Shown in pieces: positions 1 to 8,201 of a stretch of DNA of 14,710 bases (positions within the stretch are counted from its first letter, which is position 1; each line of letters opens with the position of its first letter). The notes under the pieces are model-generated. The model saw only the letters and a program-made list of their open reading frames with translations. It searched no databases and was not told the DNA's origin. Made by a program: the position numbers and the translations under genes. The DNA comes from Candidatus Moranbacteria bacterium CG23_combo_of_CG06-09_8_20_14_all_35_22 (GTDB lineage Bacteria > Patescibacteriota > Minisyncoccia > Moranbacterales > UBA2206): contig PCRW01000017.1 in NCBI GenBank assembly GCA_002772115.1, positions 1 to 14,710 of the forward strand. Reading direction: 5' to 3'.

Positions 1-131
1 GAAATTCAGGGTCCGAGTTTAATTTCGAAAAAATTTTAATTTTTCAGTGACCTAAGATTTGTATTTTTATCTTATCAGAGGAACGAAAAGTTGTCAAATC
101 AAAGTGGCTAAACTGATACATCCGAACAAAA
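1..131. other. Non-coding edge segment
   Basis: AT-rich DNA downstream of the minus-strand metallopeptidase gene, cut by the window edge. I see no convincing ORF, RNA gene or hairpin followed by a T-run here. The end of the long restriction-modification transcript is therefore not resolved within the window. Confidence 0.4.
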
Positions 132-680
132 TCATTTATAAGATAACTCGTGATTCCTTAATTCCTTTTTTATCTCGAGATAATCTGGCATAACTTTTTC
201 AACCAATGACCAAAATTTTCGAGAGTGATTAAATTCTTTCAAATGGCAAAGCTCGTGAGCAATGATATAATCCTGCTGTTTCTTAGGAAGAAAGATTATC
301 TTGTAGTTAAATTTGAGATTTTTATTTTTTGAACAGCTACCCCAGCGAGTTTTCTGATTTTTGATACTCATACTATTGTAGGAAAATTTAAATTTTCTAT
401 TAAATGTGCGAATACGATCAATCACTAATTTCAACGCTTCATCCTTATTGTTTGAATAATCTTCCTGTGAAAAGGTACGAATCGATTTACTATCCGCGCT
501 TTTAAAGAAATTTATCTTGTCTGATAGCCATTGTTTTTTGTCAGCAACAAACTTATCAATGATATTTTGATTTACTCCAAGTGGCGTAGTCACAACAACG
601 CCTCCATCACAATAAACCGCCAATCTCATTCGCTTAGCCCTCTTGCTTTTCTTGATTATATATGTTGGTTTTTTTGCCAT
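132..680 (-). CDS. YgjP-type (M48/DUF45-like) zinc metallopeptidase
   Basis: 182-residue protein of the YgjP/WLM-like predicted metalloprotease family. The gluzincin signature HELCH is at residues 142-146, with a third zinc ligand His at 152 (HELCHLKEFNH) followed by the family's FW pair. The N-terminal half has the usual short basic beta-rich start and a RWGSCS motif near residue 112. It lies 5 nt downstream of the hsdR stop on the same strand, so it is probably co-transcribed with the restriction genes. YgjP-like proteins are often encoded beside hsdR, but their substrate is not established; a role in processing or turnover of restriction proteins is only an inference from position. Length is normal for a short family member and no key residue is missing. 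Confidence 0.85.
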   Translation of the reverse strand: MAKKPTYIIKKSKRAKRMRLAVYCDGGVVVTTPLGVNQNIIDKFVADKKQWLSDKINFFKSADSKSIRTFSQEDYSNNKDEALKLVIDRIRTFNRKFKFSYNSMSIKNQKTRWGSCSKNKNLKFNYKIIFLPKKQQDYIIAHELCHLKEFNHSRKFWSLVEKVMPDYLEIKKELRNHELSYK

Positions 681-685
681 ATTAG

Positions 686-3634
686 CTAGAATTTCTTTAC
701 GATGATATCCACGAGCCTATTTAGAAATTTAGGAAAATCTTTTACAACAAATCGATCTTTATAGTTTCTTAAAATAAGTTCTTGCAGTGTTTGTTTAATA
801 TCTTTGATAAAGGCATCTCTTTTTGAAGACTCTTGCCAACCAGAATCAGTATCATCATCAATTCTAGCGCGTAATTCTTTAACAAAGTCTTTCGTGTCTT
901 GATCACCGCCACCAGAAATAAATTCTTGAGAAATAACATAAAGCGCATATTCCTTAAGGTCTAATCCTAAATTTTTGGCTTCATCTCCTTTTGTTCTAAT
1001 ATCTTTCATTAATTCTTCGTAACGTCTAATCCGTTCTGCAAGGTCAATCTGATTTTGTTCAAATTCACGACGAATAGCCCCAAGTCTTTCGCTAAATTTC
1101 TGATAAGCTGGGTCTTCGTCTAAATTTACAGAAATTTCTTGCTTAAGCATTTTTTCAAGATTCAAAGCTTTTTCTTCCTCGTCCATTCCCTTCAAACGCT
1201 CAAGCGTGTAAAGATCATTTACACGAAGCTCACGAAAGTTTTTTGTAATTCCTTCATAATCAATAATATCACTTTTTTGAATAAGCTCTCGTATCTTTTC
1301 TCCATATTCTTCCAAAAGATAGTTGTCGTCCTTGCTTCTAAATTCTTTGAGAAAGGCTAAATAAAAACTAGTCACCCATTCAAATGGTCTAATATATTGT
1401 TTCAAGAATGGATCAGGAGAAAGAAATTCAAACAAACCCCTAAGCTTGGCATATTTCTCATTAAAATATTTTTGTTTGTCTTGATTGTCAATAAAAATCC
1501 TAAGGCATCTGCGAAGAGTGTCCATTGATGGATCTTCAATATTAACACCGACAAAAATTTTCATTATATCACTCATCACATCTGAAAACTTTGCTTTTAC
1601 CCTTTCAATATCTATCATTGCGCTGTCGATAACATCCTCATCAAAATCAAGAGCATCATAAAGGTTGCGAGTAATTCCATAATAATCAATAATTTTTCCA
1701 GCTTCCTTGTTTTTATATACCCGATTAGTTCTCGCAATCGCTTGCAAAAGATTATGATCTCGCAACGGCTTGTCTAAATACATCACCTGTTCAATTGGTG
1801 CATCAAAACCCGTAAGCAACATATCACACACCAAAAGGAATTTTAATGGAGAATTTGGATCTTTGAATCGTTCAATGATTTGCTCTCGTTCCTTTTTACC
1901 AGTGTTATATATTTTTAAATCATCAGCGTCACTATTTGGATCTCCAGGAGAATAAACTACCGCTGACCATTCAGTAGGAATAAGTTTATCAATTAGTTTC
2001 TTATAATTAGCCACCGCTTCTCGATCATAAGCAACTATTTGTGCCTTGAATCCATTAGGCTGGACATATAATTTATAATGTTCCACGATATCTCTCGCAA
2101 CCGCCTCCATGCGTTTTTCCAACTTAACCAGCGCCGCTTTTTTTCCATATTTTTTCACCAATTCTGTTTTTTGTTTTTCACTTAAGTCGCCGGCAATTTC
2201 TTCAAATTGTTGGTCTAGTTTTTCTTCATCGATAGAAAACTTTGAAAGCCGCGCTTCATAAGTCACAGGAATTGTTGCGCCATCATCAATCGCTTGTTGA
2301 ATTGAATAATAGTCTAAATATCTCTTGCCTTCACCTTCATAATTTCTAAAAGTATTAGTATGAGTTTTATCTACAGGCGTTCCAGTAAACCCAAAAAAGA
2401 AAGCATGTTTAAAAGCACTGCGCATATTGATTCCAGAAACTCCTTCGTCACCCCGATGGGCTTCATCAGAAAGAATGATCACATTCTCATCAAGATTTTC
2501 CACTTTTTCGCCCAGTTCAGAAAATTTTTGAATAGTCGTGACAAAAATTCCGCTCGCGCGCGAGCGGATTTTTTCTTCCAAATCTTTTCTGGAAGTCACC
2601 CTCATCACATTTTTTCCACCAGCATTGGTGAAAGTATCAAATATTTGTTGATCTAAATCTACTCGATCTACTAAAATAAATATTTTTGGATTATCCAACA
2701 ACTTATTGAAACGTAATTTCCAAGCAGTAAAAAACATAGTCAATGTTTTTCCTGAGCCTTGTGTATGCCAAATAAGTCCTTGGCGTTTTTCTTTATTCAC
2801 CACTCGATGCACAATTTTATTTGTAGCACGAAATTGTTGATAGCGAGCAATTTTTTTCACAATTCTTTCTTTTTCTTTCTCAAAGAGAATGAAATTTTGC
2901 ACAATATCCAAAAAGTTCTTTTTTTCCAGTAAGGCACATAGTGCCATTTCTAATTGTAGGAACGCACCGTGGTGCGTTTTTTCCCATTCTTCATCCCTCC
3001 ATTGGAGAAAATATTGCTTCGGCGCGCTTGTCGCTCCATAAACAGTTTTCAATCCATCCGTGGAAATATTGAAACAATTTGGGATAAAAAGTTTTCGAGC
3101 AACCTTTTCATATCGCTTGAGCTGATCGATTCCGTTTTCAAAACTCACTCCTTCTGAAGCAGTCGGACTCTTGGCTTCAATGTCAACGAGAGGAAGACCA
3201 TTTACAAAAATCATGATATCCGGACGAATGTTTTCACTGTCACCTTCAAAATAGAACTGATTGGTAACCACAAAGTGGTTTTTTTCAGAATTTTCAAAAT
3301 CAATAATTTTATAGTCTTGAAAATTTCCAGTCTGTGGATTTTTCAAATTTATTCCTTCCCGCATCACACGCAAAAATTCTTGATTGGTATCAATCTTTTT
3401 CACTTCTCTCACAACGCTTGCAATTTCATCTTCGTCTGCGCTTAGATTGAGTTTTCCAATTGCCTGCGCTAAAAGCGGCTTGATAATATATTCATTTTCA
3501 AGCTCGCGAAGTTTTGCAAATTCCTCTGGCTTAATATATTCATAACCCAATCCTTCAAACACGCCATGGCGTGTTCCTACGGATAAAAATTTGATGATGT
3601 GGTTTTCGATTGTGACTTGTTCGTTGAAACGCAT
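686..3634 (-). CDS. hsdR: Type I restriction enzyme R subunit (endonuclease and translocase)
   Basis: 982-residue HsdR, the motor and nuclease subunit that cleaves DNA lacking the methylation set by HsdM/HsdS. The N-terminal PD-(D/E)xK nuclease shows PD at 138-139 and EAK at 153-155. The SF2 motor has Walker A with GSGKT at 293-297, DEAH at 390-393, a TGTP motif near 418 and a later TGFDAP/ARTNR segment typical of motifs V and VI. A helical C-terminal region follows, and the length matches the family. The gene starts 5 nt after the RAYT stop. Three GC-rich palindromes lie within the coding sequence in frame, coding for about residues 20-25, 220-225 and 357-361. The reading frame is intact, so the enzyme should be full length. 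Confidence 0.95.
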   Translation of the reverse strand: MRFNEQVTIENHIIKFLSVGTRHGVFEGLGYEYIKPEEFAKLRELENEYIIKPLLAQAIGKLNLSADEDEIASVVREVKKIDTNQEFLRVMREGINLKNPQTGNFQDYKIIDFENSEKNHFVVTNQFYFEGDSENIRPDIMIFVNGLPLVDIEAKSPTASEGVSFENGIDQLKRYEKVARKLFIPNCFNISTDGLKTVYGATSAPKQYFLQWRDEEWEKTHHGAFLQLEMALCALLEKKNFLDIVQNFILFEKEKERIVKKIARYQQFRATNKIVHRVVNKEKRQGLIWHTQGSGKTLTMFFTAWKLRFNKLLDNPKIFILVDRVDLDQQIFDTFTNAGGKNVMRVTSRKDLEEKIRSRASGIFVTTIQKFSELGEKVENLDENVIILSDEAHRGDEGVSGINMRSAFKHAFFFGFTGTPVDKTHTNTFRNYEGEGKRYLDYYSIQQAIDDGATIPVTYEARLSKFSIDEEKLDQQFEEIAGDLSEKQKTELVKKYGKKAALVKLEKRMEAVARDIVEHYKLYVQPNGFKAQIVAYDREAVANYKKLIDKLIPTEWSAVVYSPGDPNSDADDLKIYNTGKKEREQIIERFKDPNSPLKFLLVCDMLLTGFDAPIEQVMYLDKPLRDHNLLQAIARTNRVYKNKEAGKIIDYYGITRNLYDALDFDEDVIDSAMIDIERVKAKFSDVMSDIMKIFVGVNIEDPSMDTLRRCLRIFIDNQDKQKYFNEKYAKLRGLFEFLSPDPFLKQYIRPFEWVTSFYLAFLKEFRSKDDNYLLEEYGEKIRELIQKSDIIDYEGITKNFRELRVNDLYTLERLKGMDEEEKALNLEKMLKQEISVNLDEDPAYQKFSERLGAIRREFEQNQIDLAERIRRYEELMKDIRTKGDEAKNLGLDLKEYALYVISQEFISGGGDQDTKDFVKELRARIDDDTDSGWQESSKRDAFIKDIKQTLQELILRNYKDRFVVKDFPKFLNRLVDIIVKKF
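2549..2568. repeat. Perfect 20-nt GC-rich palindrome inside hsdR
   Basis: The arms are TCCGCTCGCG and its reverse complement with no spacer. After one T-T mismatch, short A-run and T-run flanks extend the pairing. It codes in frame for the RSRAS stretch of HsdR, between the motor motifs. It differs in sequence from the three GTAGGAAC palindromes nearby and lacks their GTAGG foot, so it may be unrelated. Such GC content stands out sharply against the AT-rich surroundings. Confidence 0.6.
2956..2978 (+). repeat. REP-like palindrome inside hsdR (copy 1)
   Basis: GTAGG is followed by an inverted repeat with arms AACGCACC and GGTGCGTT around a two-base centre. It codes on the minus strand for the THHGAF stretch of HsdR. 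It shares the GTAGGAACRCRCC foot and left arm with the copies at 3558-3580 and 3872-3899, and the arm positions that differ have changed on both sides so pairing is kept. A GTAG tetranucleotide at the hairpin foot is the known recognition feature of REP sequences served by RAYT transposases. Confidence 0.7.
3558..3580 (-). repeat. REP-like palindrome inside hsdR (copy 2)
   Basis: The core is a perfect 18-nt palindrome with half-site AACACGCCA. Read on the minus strand it is preceded by GTAGG, in the orientation opposite to copy 1. It falls 60-80 nt after the hsdR start codon and codes for GTRHGV, residues 20-25. The foot pairs on one side only, as in copy 1. Confidence 0.7.
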
Positions 3635-3639
3635 ACGAT

Positions 3640-4164
3640 TTACATAAATAAATTATCTTGATTATTTCTGTCTGATTCCCATTTTCTTGGATTATTAATA
3701 ATATATTCCCTGATTCGATTTAATTCTCCATCATTTCTGATTATTCTGTCATGAAATCTGGGTTGCCAAGCGAAATATTCTAAATTGTTTTTATTGCAAT
3801 ATTTTTTGACATTACCTTTGAAATGGTTGATTATCGATGATAATGAATTTTTTATCAATGGTTGAATCCCCGTAGGAACGCGCCGTGGCGCGTTCCTACC
3901 ATCATCACCAATTTCAATTATCCCATGAATATGATTCGGCATCACGACATATTCATTCAAATTAACGATAGAAAATCGAACCGAAGTTTCTTTCCAAAAT
4001 TTTTCCGCAACCAATCCAATTTCTGACAATTTCATTTCCTCATTTTTAACATCGCCAAAAAACATTTCTCGATTCTTTGTACAAATGGTTACAAAATAAT
4101 ATCCGCTTTGAGAATAATCATAATTTTTGCAACGATATTGTTTTTTGTTTTTATATTTTTGCAT
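3640..4164 (-). CDS. REP-associated tyrosine transposase (RAYT, Y1/HUH family)
   Basis: 174-residue single-domain Y1 transposase of the TnpA-REP type, which nicks and joins single-stranded DNA at REP hairpins. The HUH motif is HIH at 78-80 in the context VVMPNHIHG. The likely nucleophile is Tyr154 in EYIINNPRKW, preceded by the typical WQPRFHDRIIRN segment. No tnpB and no IS200/IS605-like ends are visible, which fits a domesticated RAYT rather than a free insertion sequence. It is wedged between hsdS (stop 16 nt upstream) and hsdR (start 5 nt downstream) on the same strand, so it probably uses their transcript. Residues about 89-99 (GRNAPRRVPTG) are encoded by a REP-like palindrome, so the gene appears to carry a copy of its own target in a surface loop beyond the HUH strand. 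Confidence 0.9.
   Translation of the reverse strand: MQKYKNKKQYRCKNYDYSQSGYYFVTICTKNREMFFGDVKNEEMKLSEIGLVAEKFWKETSVRFSIVNLNEYVVMPNHIHGIIEIGDDGRNAPRRVPTGIQPLIKNSLSSIINHFKGNVKKYCNKNNLEYFAWQPRFHDRIIRNDGELNRIREYIINNPRKWESDRNNQDNLFM
3872..3899. repeat. REP-like palindrome inside the RAYT gene (copy 3, most complete)
   Basis: Two 13-nt arms (GTAGGAACGCGCC and its reverse complement) flank a two-base GT centre, making a perfect 28-nt hairpin with GTAGG at the foot on both strands. It encodes the NAPRRVPTG loop of the transposase. It shares the GTAGGAACRCRCC layout with the two copies in hsdR. Confidence 0.8.
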
Positions 4165-4180
4165 TCTTTTTCTATTAAAA

Positions 4181-5380
4181 TCACACCCTCACCTTCCCAC
4201 TCAAAAGATCTTGCATCAGACCTTTTTTGAGAAAGATGAGTTTATTTTTTAACTTTTTATTAATAAAAATTTTTTCATCGACAGCCGAAAGAATTTCTGC
4301 GATTTTTTGTTGCTCATCAAGACTAGGCAAGCCCACCATCACACTCATCAGCATTCCTTTATTTAAAATATTCATAGTTCCTCCATGACTTTTTTGACTC
4401 ATTTGCTGTATCAGAAAATCTGATTTTAATAAATGTGCGATGAATTTTGAATCCGCCCTTCTTTTATCAGGCGTGATTTTTAATAAACATGGATTTATAA
4501 CACCTCTCTCAAAATTTTCAGGAACAATTAATATTTTTCCAATAGTTCCAACAAGACTTATTAAAATATCTCCTGCACTAATTTTGAAAGCCTCAAGTTC
4601 TTTATACTTTTTTTCACTTATATAATAATTACCAAATGTAGCATCTCCTTTAATAACTTGCTCCTGCCCATAAATTTTAAACCCTTTTTCTACATAAAAT
4701 TCCTTTTTTAAAGTTGATCCAAATGGACCTAGCTTAATGGCGTTTTTATCTTCGGGATTAACAAAATTCTCAAATCCTCCAACCTCCCACTCCTCCGGAA
4801 TTTCACCAAGCTTCGTTTTTTTGAATTTCGTGTGATCAATTCCGCGCGTGAAAAGTTCTTGCATCAATCCCTTCTTCAATTTTTCCGTCGCCTCAATCAC
4901 ATCTTGCGTCTTCGCAATATCCTCATCCACCGCTCCCAAAATTTCTGCGATTTTTTGCTGCTCTGTTATAGATGGAAGAAGTATAAAATTTTTCTTTAAA
5001 TCATTTTTTTGTAAATGTTTTAATCCGCTACCAGAAAAATGTTGCTTGTTTATATTTTTTATATTATTCAAAAGAATATAATAAAGAAATTCAGTGTTTT
5101 CTTTTGATTTAAAAGAGTAGGTATCTGTTGAATAGCTAGCTTTACCGTTAAAAAATTTTATATTGGCCACTCCTCCAGTCGCCATATAGATATTCTCTCC
5201 TTTTACAAAAAAATCGCTATGAGAGAAAACTTTTTCTCCACTAGTAAAAAATGGATAGCTTCCAATATTATCAGCATCGCTCACTTTCAACTTGGACTTG
5301 GCATTTTCTACCATAATTTTTTCTAGTGTTGTTTGATTCCATCCCTGCGGAATATTTTTTTGTGCAATATTATTTTTCAT
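4181..5380 (-). CDS. hsdS: Type I restriction-modification specificity subunit
   Basis: 399-residue HsdS, which sets the DNA target for both methylation and cleavage. The usual two-fold layout is visible: first target recognition domain at about 1-135, central conserved helix about 136-185 (EQQKIAEILGAVDEDIA then LKKGLMQELFTRGI), second recognition domain about 195-355 starting at GEIPEEWEV, and C-terminal helix about 355-395 (EQQKIAEILSAVDEKI then LKKGLMQDLLSGKV). The spacing implies a bipartite recognition site, whose sequence cannot be read from the gene. The DNA for the two conserved helices is nearly repeated, which could allow domain exchange. A single intact hsdS is present; no spare recognition-domain cassette is seen. 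Confidence 0.95.
   Translation of the reverse strand: MKNNIAQKNIPQGWNQTTLEKIMVENAKSKLKVSDADNIGSYPFFTSGEKVFSHSDFFVKGENIYMATGGVANIKFFNGKASYSTDTYSFKSKENTEFLYYILLNNIKNINKQHFSGSGLKHLQKNDLKKNFILLPSITEQQKIAEILGAVDEDIAKTQDVIEATEKLKKGLMQELFTRGIDHTKFKKTKLGEIPEEWEVGGFENFVNPEDKNAIKLGPFGSTLKKEFYVEKGFKIYGQEQVIKGDATFGNYYISEKKYKELEAFKISAGDILISLVGTIGKILIVPENFERGVINPCLLKITPDKRRADSKFIAHLLKSDFLIQQMSQKSHGGTMNILNKGMLMSVMVGLPSLDEQQKIAEILSAVDEKIFINKKLKNKLIFLKKGLMQDLLSGKVRV
4292..4963 (-). repeat. Pair of direct repeats in the two conserved helices of hsdS
   Basis: The 24-nt stretches at 4292-4315 and 4940-4963 differ at one base and encode the EQQKIAEI helices. A second pair at about 4203-4220 and 4851-4868 encodes the LMQ(D/E)L turn. 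Together they bracket the second target recognition domain. This follows from HsdS pseudo-symmetry, but the identity at DNA level is high enough to support recombination. Confidence 0.55.
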
Positions 5381-5546
5381 TGATTTAATTTTTCACCTTC
5401 GCCAAATTTGGCAATGGATTATTTCTGCCTCTTTTGCTCTGTCCCCTGAACTATTAAGAAATTCTTAATAGTTCGTTTGAACTATCCGAAATTACCGGAT
5501 AACTGTTACTCAACTACTAAGTTTCTCTTAGCAGTTGAATTTTTTA
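5381..5546 (-). other. Three tandem hairpins between antirepressor and hsdS genes
   Basis: Three separate hairpins follow one another in 91 nt. At 5448-5474 there are 13-bp perfect arms (half-site GAACTATTAAGAA) with one central base. At 5483-5501 there are 6-bp arms (TATCCG/CGGATA) with a 7-nt loop. At 5510-5538 there are 12-bp arms with a 5-nt loop, fully paired only on the minus-strand RNA because one pair is G-U there and A-C on the other strand. No T-run follows on the minus strand, so this is not a standard terminator. It could protect or process the hsdM-to-hsdS mRNA or limit readthrough. No ORF fits the segment. Confidence 0.6.
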
Positions 5547-6433
5547 TTAACTCAACAATTTCTGAATATCCTCCTGACTAAATTCCTTTCGATAATCAAT
5601 CAATTTCGGATGCTTGATTCTTCGCAATTCCTCATCATAGGTCGCCATAATATTCCATGCTCTTTTCTGATACACCAGCCAATTTCTTTGAGCAGAAAAC
5701 TCTTTGAAAATTTTCTCAAATTCCTTTTGCGTCAATAGCCTTCCAATTTTCTTGGATTCTTTTTCAATCTCGCCAGCCAAACCGGTTTCAAAAGCTCCAA
5801 TAATCAAGACTATATCCTCATACATAAAATTTCTAGTCAAATCCTTTTTCACCAAACTCAAAAGCTTTCGGTATTCCTTGGCTCTTTCCAGAAATAAAAA
5901 ATTATACAGCATATCAGTATAAGTTCCATAATTTTTTACTACTACAAAATCCTTGATGCAATCAGTAAAGTCTCGGCGATATTCTTTTGTTTCTTCTCTA
6001 GTTTCAAAAAACTGGCTCGTCAATTGATTGATAAATTTCGGATCCATCGTCGCAATCCGCATCACTTTCTTGAAATCACTCTCCACTCGAATAAAGTATT
6101 TTCTGACCTTTTTACCAATCTCACTGTTTTCAATCATCGCCAACTCCTTGGCCATATCTACGGAAATAATATAATCCTTGGCCACAACTTTTCCGGTTTT
6201 TGGGTCTTTAAATTTTGCCTTATTTAAAGCAACTTTTCCATCCCCAAATTGGGGGATGGATGTGAAATAATCCAAATTTTCAACAAAATCATATTTATCA
6301 ATCCTATCTTTTATCCATGTGGAAAAGTCTCTACCTACGCCCAACCACCCATACAACTCTCTGGCGTTCACAAATCTCTTTTTTCACCATTGAAATCTTT
6401 TTGAATAACTTTGATGTTTATAAGCTCGTTCAT
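5547..6433 (-). CDS. AntA/AntB-type antirepressor-like protein, interrupted by a -1 frameshift
   Basis: The main open frame runs from a GTG at 6371 and begins NARELYGWLGVGRDFSTWIKD, the core of the phage AntA/AntB antirepressor domain; the rest (about residues 100-274) is a charged helical region I do not recognise. That core normally follows a MNEL-type lead. A matching lead (MNELINIKVIQKDFNGEK) starts at ATG 6433 one frame away and stops at a TGA overlapping the GTG. Slipping back one base at the A6 run (T6 on the plus strand, 6379-6384) joins them as NGEKKRFVNARELYGW. So the gene is frameshifted, recoded by slippage, or carries a homopolymer error. It lies between hsdM and hsdS, a position where phage-type regulators occur in other type I loci. 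Its target is unknown; control of the restriction operon is a guess. Confidence 0.75.
6237..6260. repeat. Intragenic hairpin in the antirepressor-like gene
   Basis: The 9-bp arms TCCATCCCC and GGGGATGGA flank a 6-nt loop, AAATTG. It codes in frame for SIPQFGDG, which falls between the two conserved parts of the antirepressor domain, and so looks like a short inserted loop. It has no GTAGG foot and is unrelated in sequence to the REP-like copies. Confidence 0.45.
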
Positions 6434-6451
6434 TTTGTCCATATTATTTGT

Positions 6452-8158
6452 TTAATATTTTAACTCTTTTAAATATTTTTTCACTTTCCCATCAACCGCC
6501 TCTTTTTCTTTTTCGATTTCTTTGAGTTCCTGCCAAACAGTTTTCACATCCACAATTTTTTCTTCTTCTCCATTTTCGACATACCGCCTAACATTGAGAT
6601 TAAATTCATTTTCTTCAATTTCTTTCAATTCAATTACGCGAGCGTATTTTTCAATATCTCGATAATTTTCAAAAGCTGTGACTATTTTTTCAATATCCTT
6701 ATTGCGCAGACGATTCTGTTTTTTTCCTTCCTCAAAATTTTTTTCTGCATCAATAATCAAAATTTTATTTTTATGTGCCTCTGGTTTATTTTTATTAAAA
6801 ATAACAATTGCAACAGATATTCCAACGCCATAAAATAACTTGGCAGGCATAGCAATGATGGCTTCGATAAGATCATTCTTAATTAATTGTTTACGAATAC
6901 GACTACTCGCATCAGATTTGAAAAGCACGCCATGAGGAAGAATAATACCGGCGCGTCCTTTCTCATTTATGGATTTAATCATATGAAGCACAAAAGCATA
7001 ATCCGCATTTTTTGCTGGTGGCATTTCATAACCTGCCAATCTTCCATGTCTGTCCGATTTGAAAATTTCCACTTCCCACTCCTTAATTGAGTAGGGCGGA
7101 TTTGCTACGCAGATGTCGAATGTTTTGAGTGAGCCATCCGGATTCAAAAACTTTGGATCAGCCAGTGTATCTCCACGTTGAATGTCAGCACTATCCAGTC
7201 CATGAAGAAACATATTGATTTTTGCAATAGCATAAGTTCCAAGATTAATTTCTTGTCCATAGAGATAAAGTGAACGAGCCTTTTTTTCTCCTGCTTGATC
7301 TTTGAGATAATGATAAGCTTCCAAAAGAAAACCACCAGAACCAACCGCCATGTCATAGATGTGATCTTTTTCGTGTGGCTTAAGAATTTGAATAATTACC
7401 CGCTCAACTTCACGCGGGGAATAAAATTCTCCGCCTTTTTTTCCTGCGCCTGCTACGAACTGTTCAATTAAATATTCGTAGGCATCGCCAAGAAGATCGG
7501 AACTAATATAGTTATCTCCAAAATTATGCTCGGAAAAATGATTAATGAGTTTTTGCAAAGTTTCGTTAGGAAATTTGTCTTTATTGGCAAAATCCAAATC
7601 ATCAAAAATTTTATCCAGTTTGGGACTGTTAGCAGTAGTAAGTTTTTCAAAAATTTCATTAAGCTTTGCTCCAATTCCTTCGGCTTGTTTTTGCACAATT
7701 TCCCATTGGCAATTTTTAGGAACTTGAAAACGATGGTTATGATCAGCGCGCGCCAATTCTGTGTCATGATATTCATCAATAAATTCTTCATATTCCTCAT
7801 CCCATATATCACTGATTCTTTTATAGAAAAGTAATCCGAAAATATATTTTTTATAATCTGAGCTGTCGATTTTCCCACGCAAAATGTCTGCACTTCTCCA
7901 AAGAAATTGCTTGAGCTGAGTAAGATTCATCTTTCCATCATCGCTTGAAATTGAGATGCCAAGATCCTTAACGATACTTTTGTCATTGGCAATCTTTTCA
8001 ATATCTTCCTGCTTATATTTTCTATCTCCCCGAGGACCAACTCTAAGTGGAGAAATAATGCCTTTTTCTTCCCAGTTACGCAAAGTATCCCTGTGAATCC
8101 CAAATATTTTAGAAACTTCACCGATGGACAATAGATCTTTTTGTACTTTTTTATTCAT
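6452..8158 (-). CDS. hsdM: Type I DNA methyltransferase (M subunit) with N-terminal MerR-like helix-turn-helix
   Basis: 568-residue fusion. Residues about 9-60 (LSIGEVSKIFGIHRDTLRNWEEKGI, then RKY and EDI) form a MerR-type winged helix-turn-helix. From Met77 (MNLTQLKQFLWRSADIL) the protein is a standard HsdM: helical N-terminal domain, SAM-binding motif I at 269-276 (DMAVGSGG, a variant of DPACGSGG) and catalytic motif IV NPPY at 353-356, which marks an adenine-N6 methyltransferase. The C-terminal helices would dock on HsdS. The frame is continuous from ATG 8158, a strong promoter lies 44 nt upstream, and no convincing Shine-Dalgarno marks Met77 as the only start, so the fusion looks real. 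Domain content suggests the protein also binds DNA as a regulator, perhaps at its own promoter. Confidence 0.93.
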   Translation of the reverse strand: MNKKVQKDLLSIGEVSKIFGIHRDTLRNWEEKGIISPLRVGPRGDRKYKQEDIEKIANDKSIVKDLGISISSDDGKMNLTQLKQFLWRSADILRGKIDSSDYKKYIFGLLFYKRISDIWDEEYEEFIDEYHDTELARADHNHRFQVPKNCQWEIVQKQAEGIGAKLNEIFEKLTTANSPKLDKIFDDLDFANKDKFPNETLQKLINHFSEHNFGDNYISSDLLGDAYEYLIEQFVAGAGKKGGEFYSPREVERVIIQILKPHEKDHIYDMAVGSGGFLLEAYHYLKDQAGEKKARSLYLYGQEINLGTYAIAKINMFLHGLDSADIQRGDTLADPKFLNPDGSLKTFDICVANPPYSIKEWEVEIFKSDRHGRLAGYEMPPAKNADYAFVLHMIKSINEKGRAGIILPHGVLFKSDASSRIRKQLIKNDLIEAIIAMPAKLFYGVGISVAIVIFNKNKPEAHKNKILIIDAEKNFEEGKKQNRLRNKDIEKIVTAFENYRDIEKYARVIELKEIEENEFNLNVRRYVENGEEEKIVDVKTVWQELKEIEKEKEAVDGKVKKYLKELKY

Positions 8159-8201
8159 ATTTTTATCAATACTAAATTTAAGTTTTTTCTTATCTTTTCC
8201 T

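Noticed and set aside
3266..3285. Hairpin AACCAC/GTGGTT followed by T-run on the plus strand
   Set aside because: It lies inside hsdR antisense with only 6-bp arms and no plus-strand gene to terminate; probably coincidence of coding sequence.
3640..4164. Complete IS200/IS605 insertion sequence
   Set aside because: No tnpB and no subterminal end structures around the gene; it fits tightly in the operon, as a RAYT does.
5448..5538. Tandem hairpins as a CRISPR array
   Set aside because: The three stems differ in sequence and length, there are no equal spacers, and no cas gene is present.
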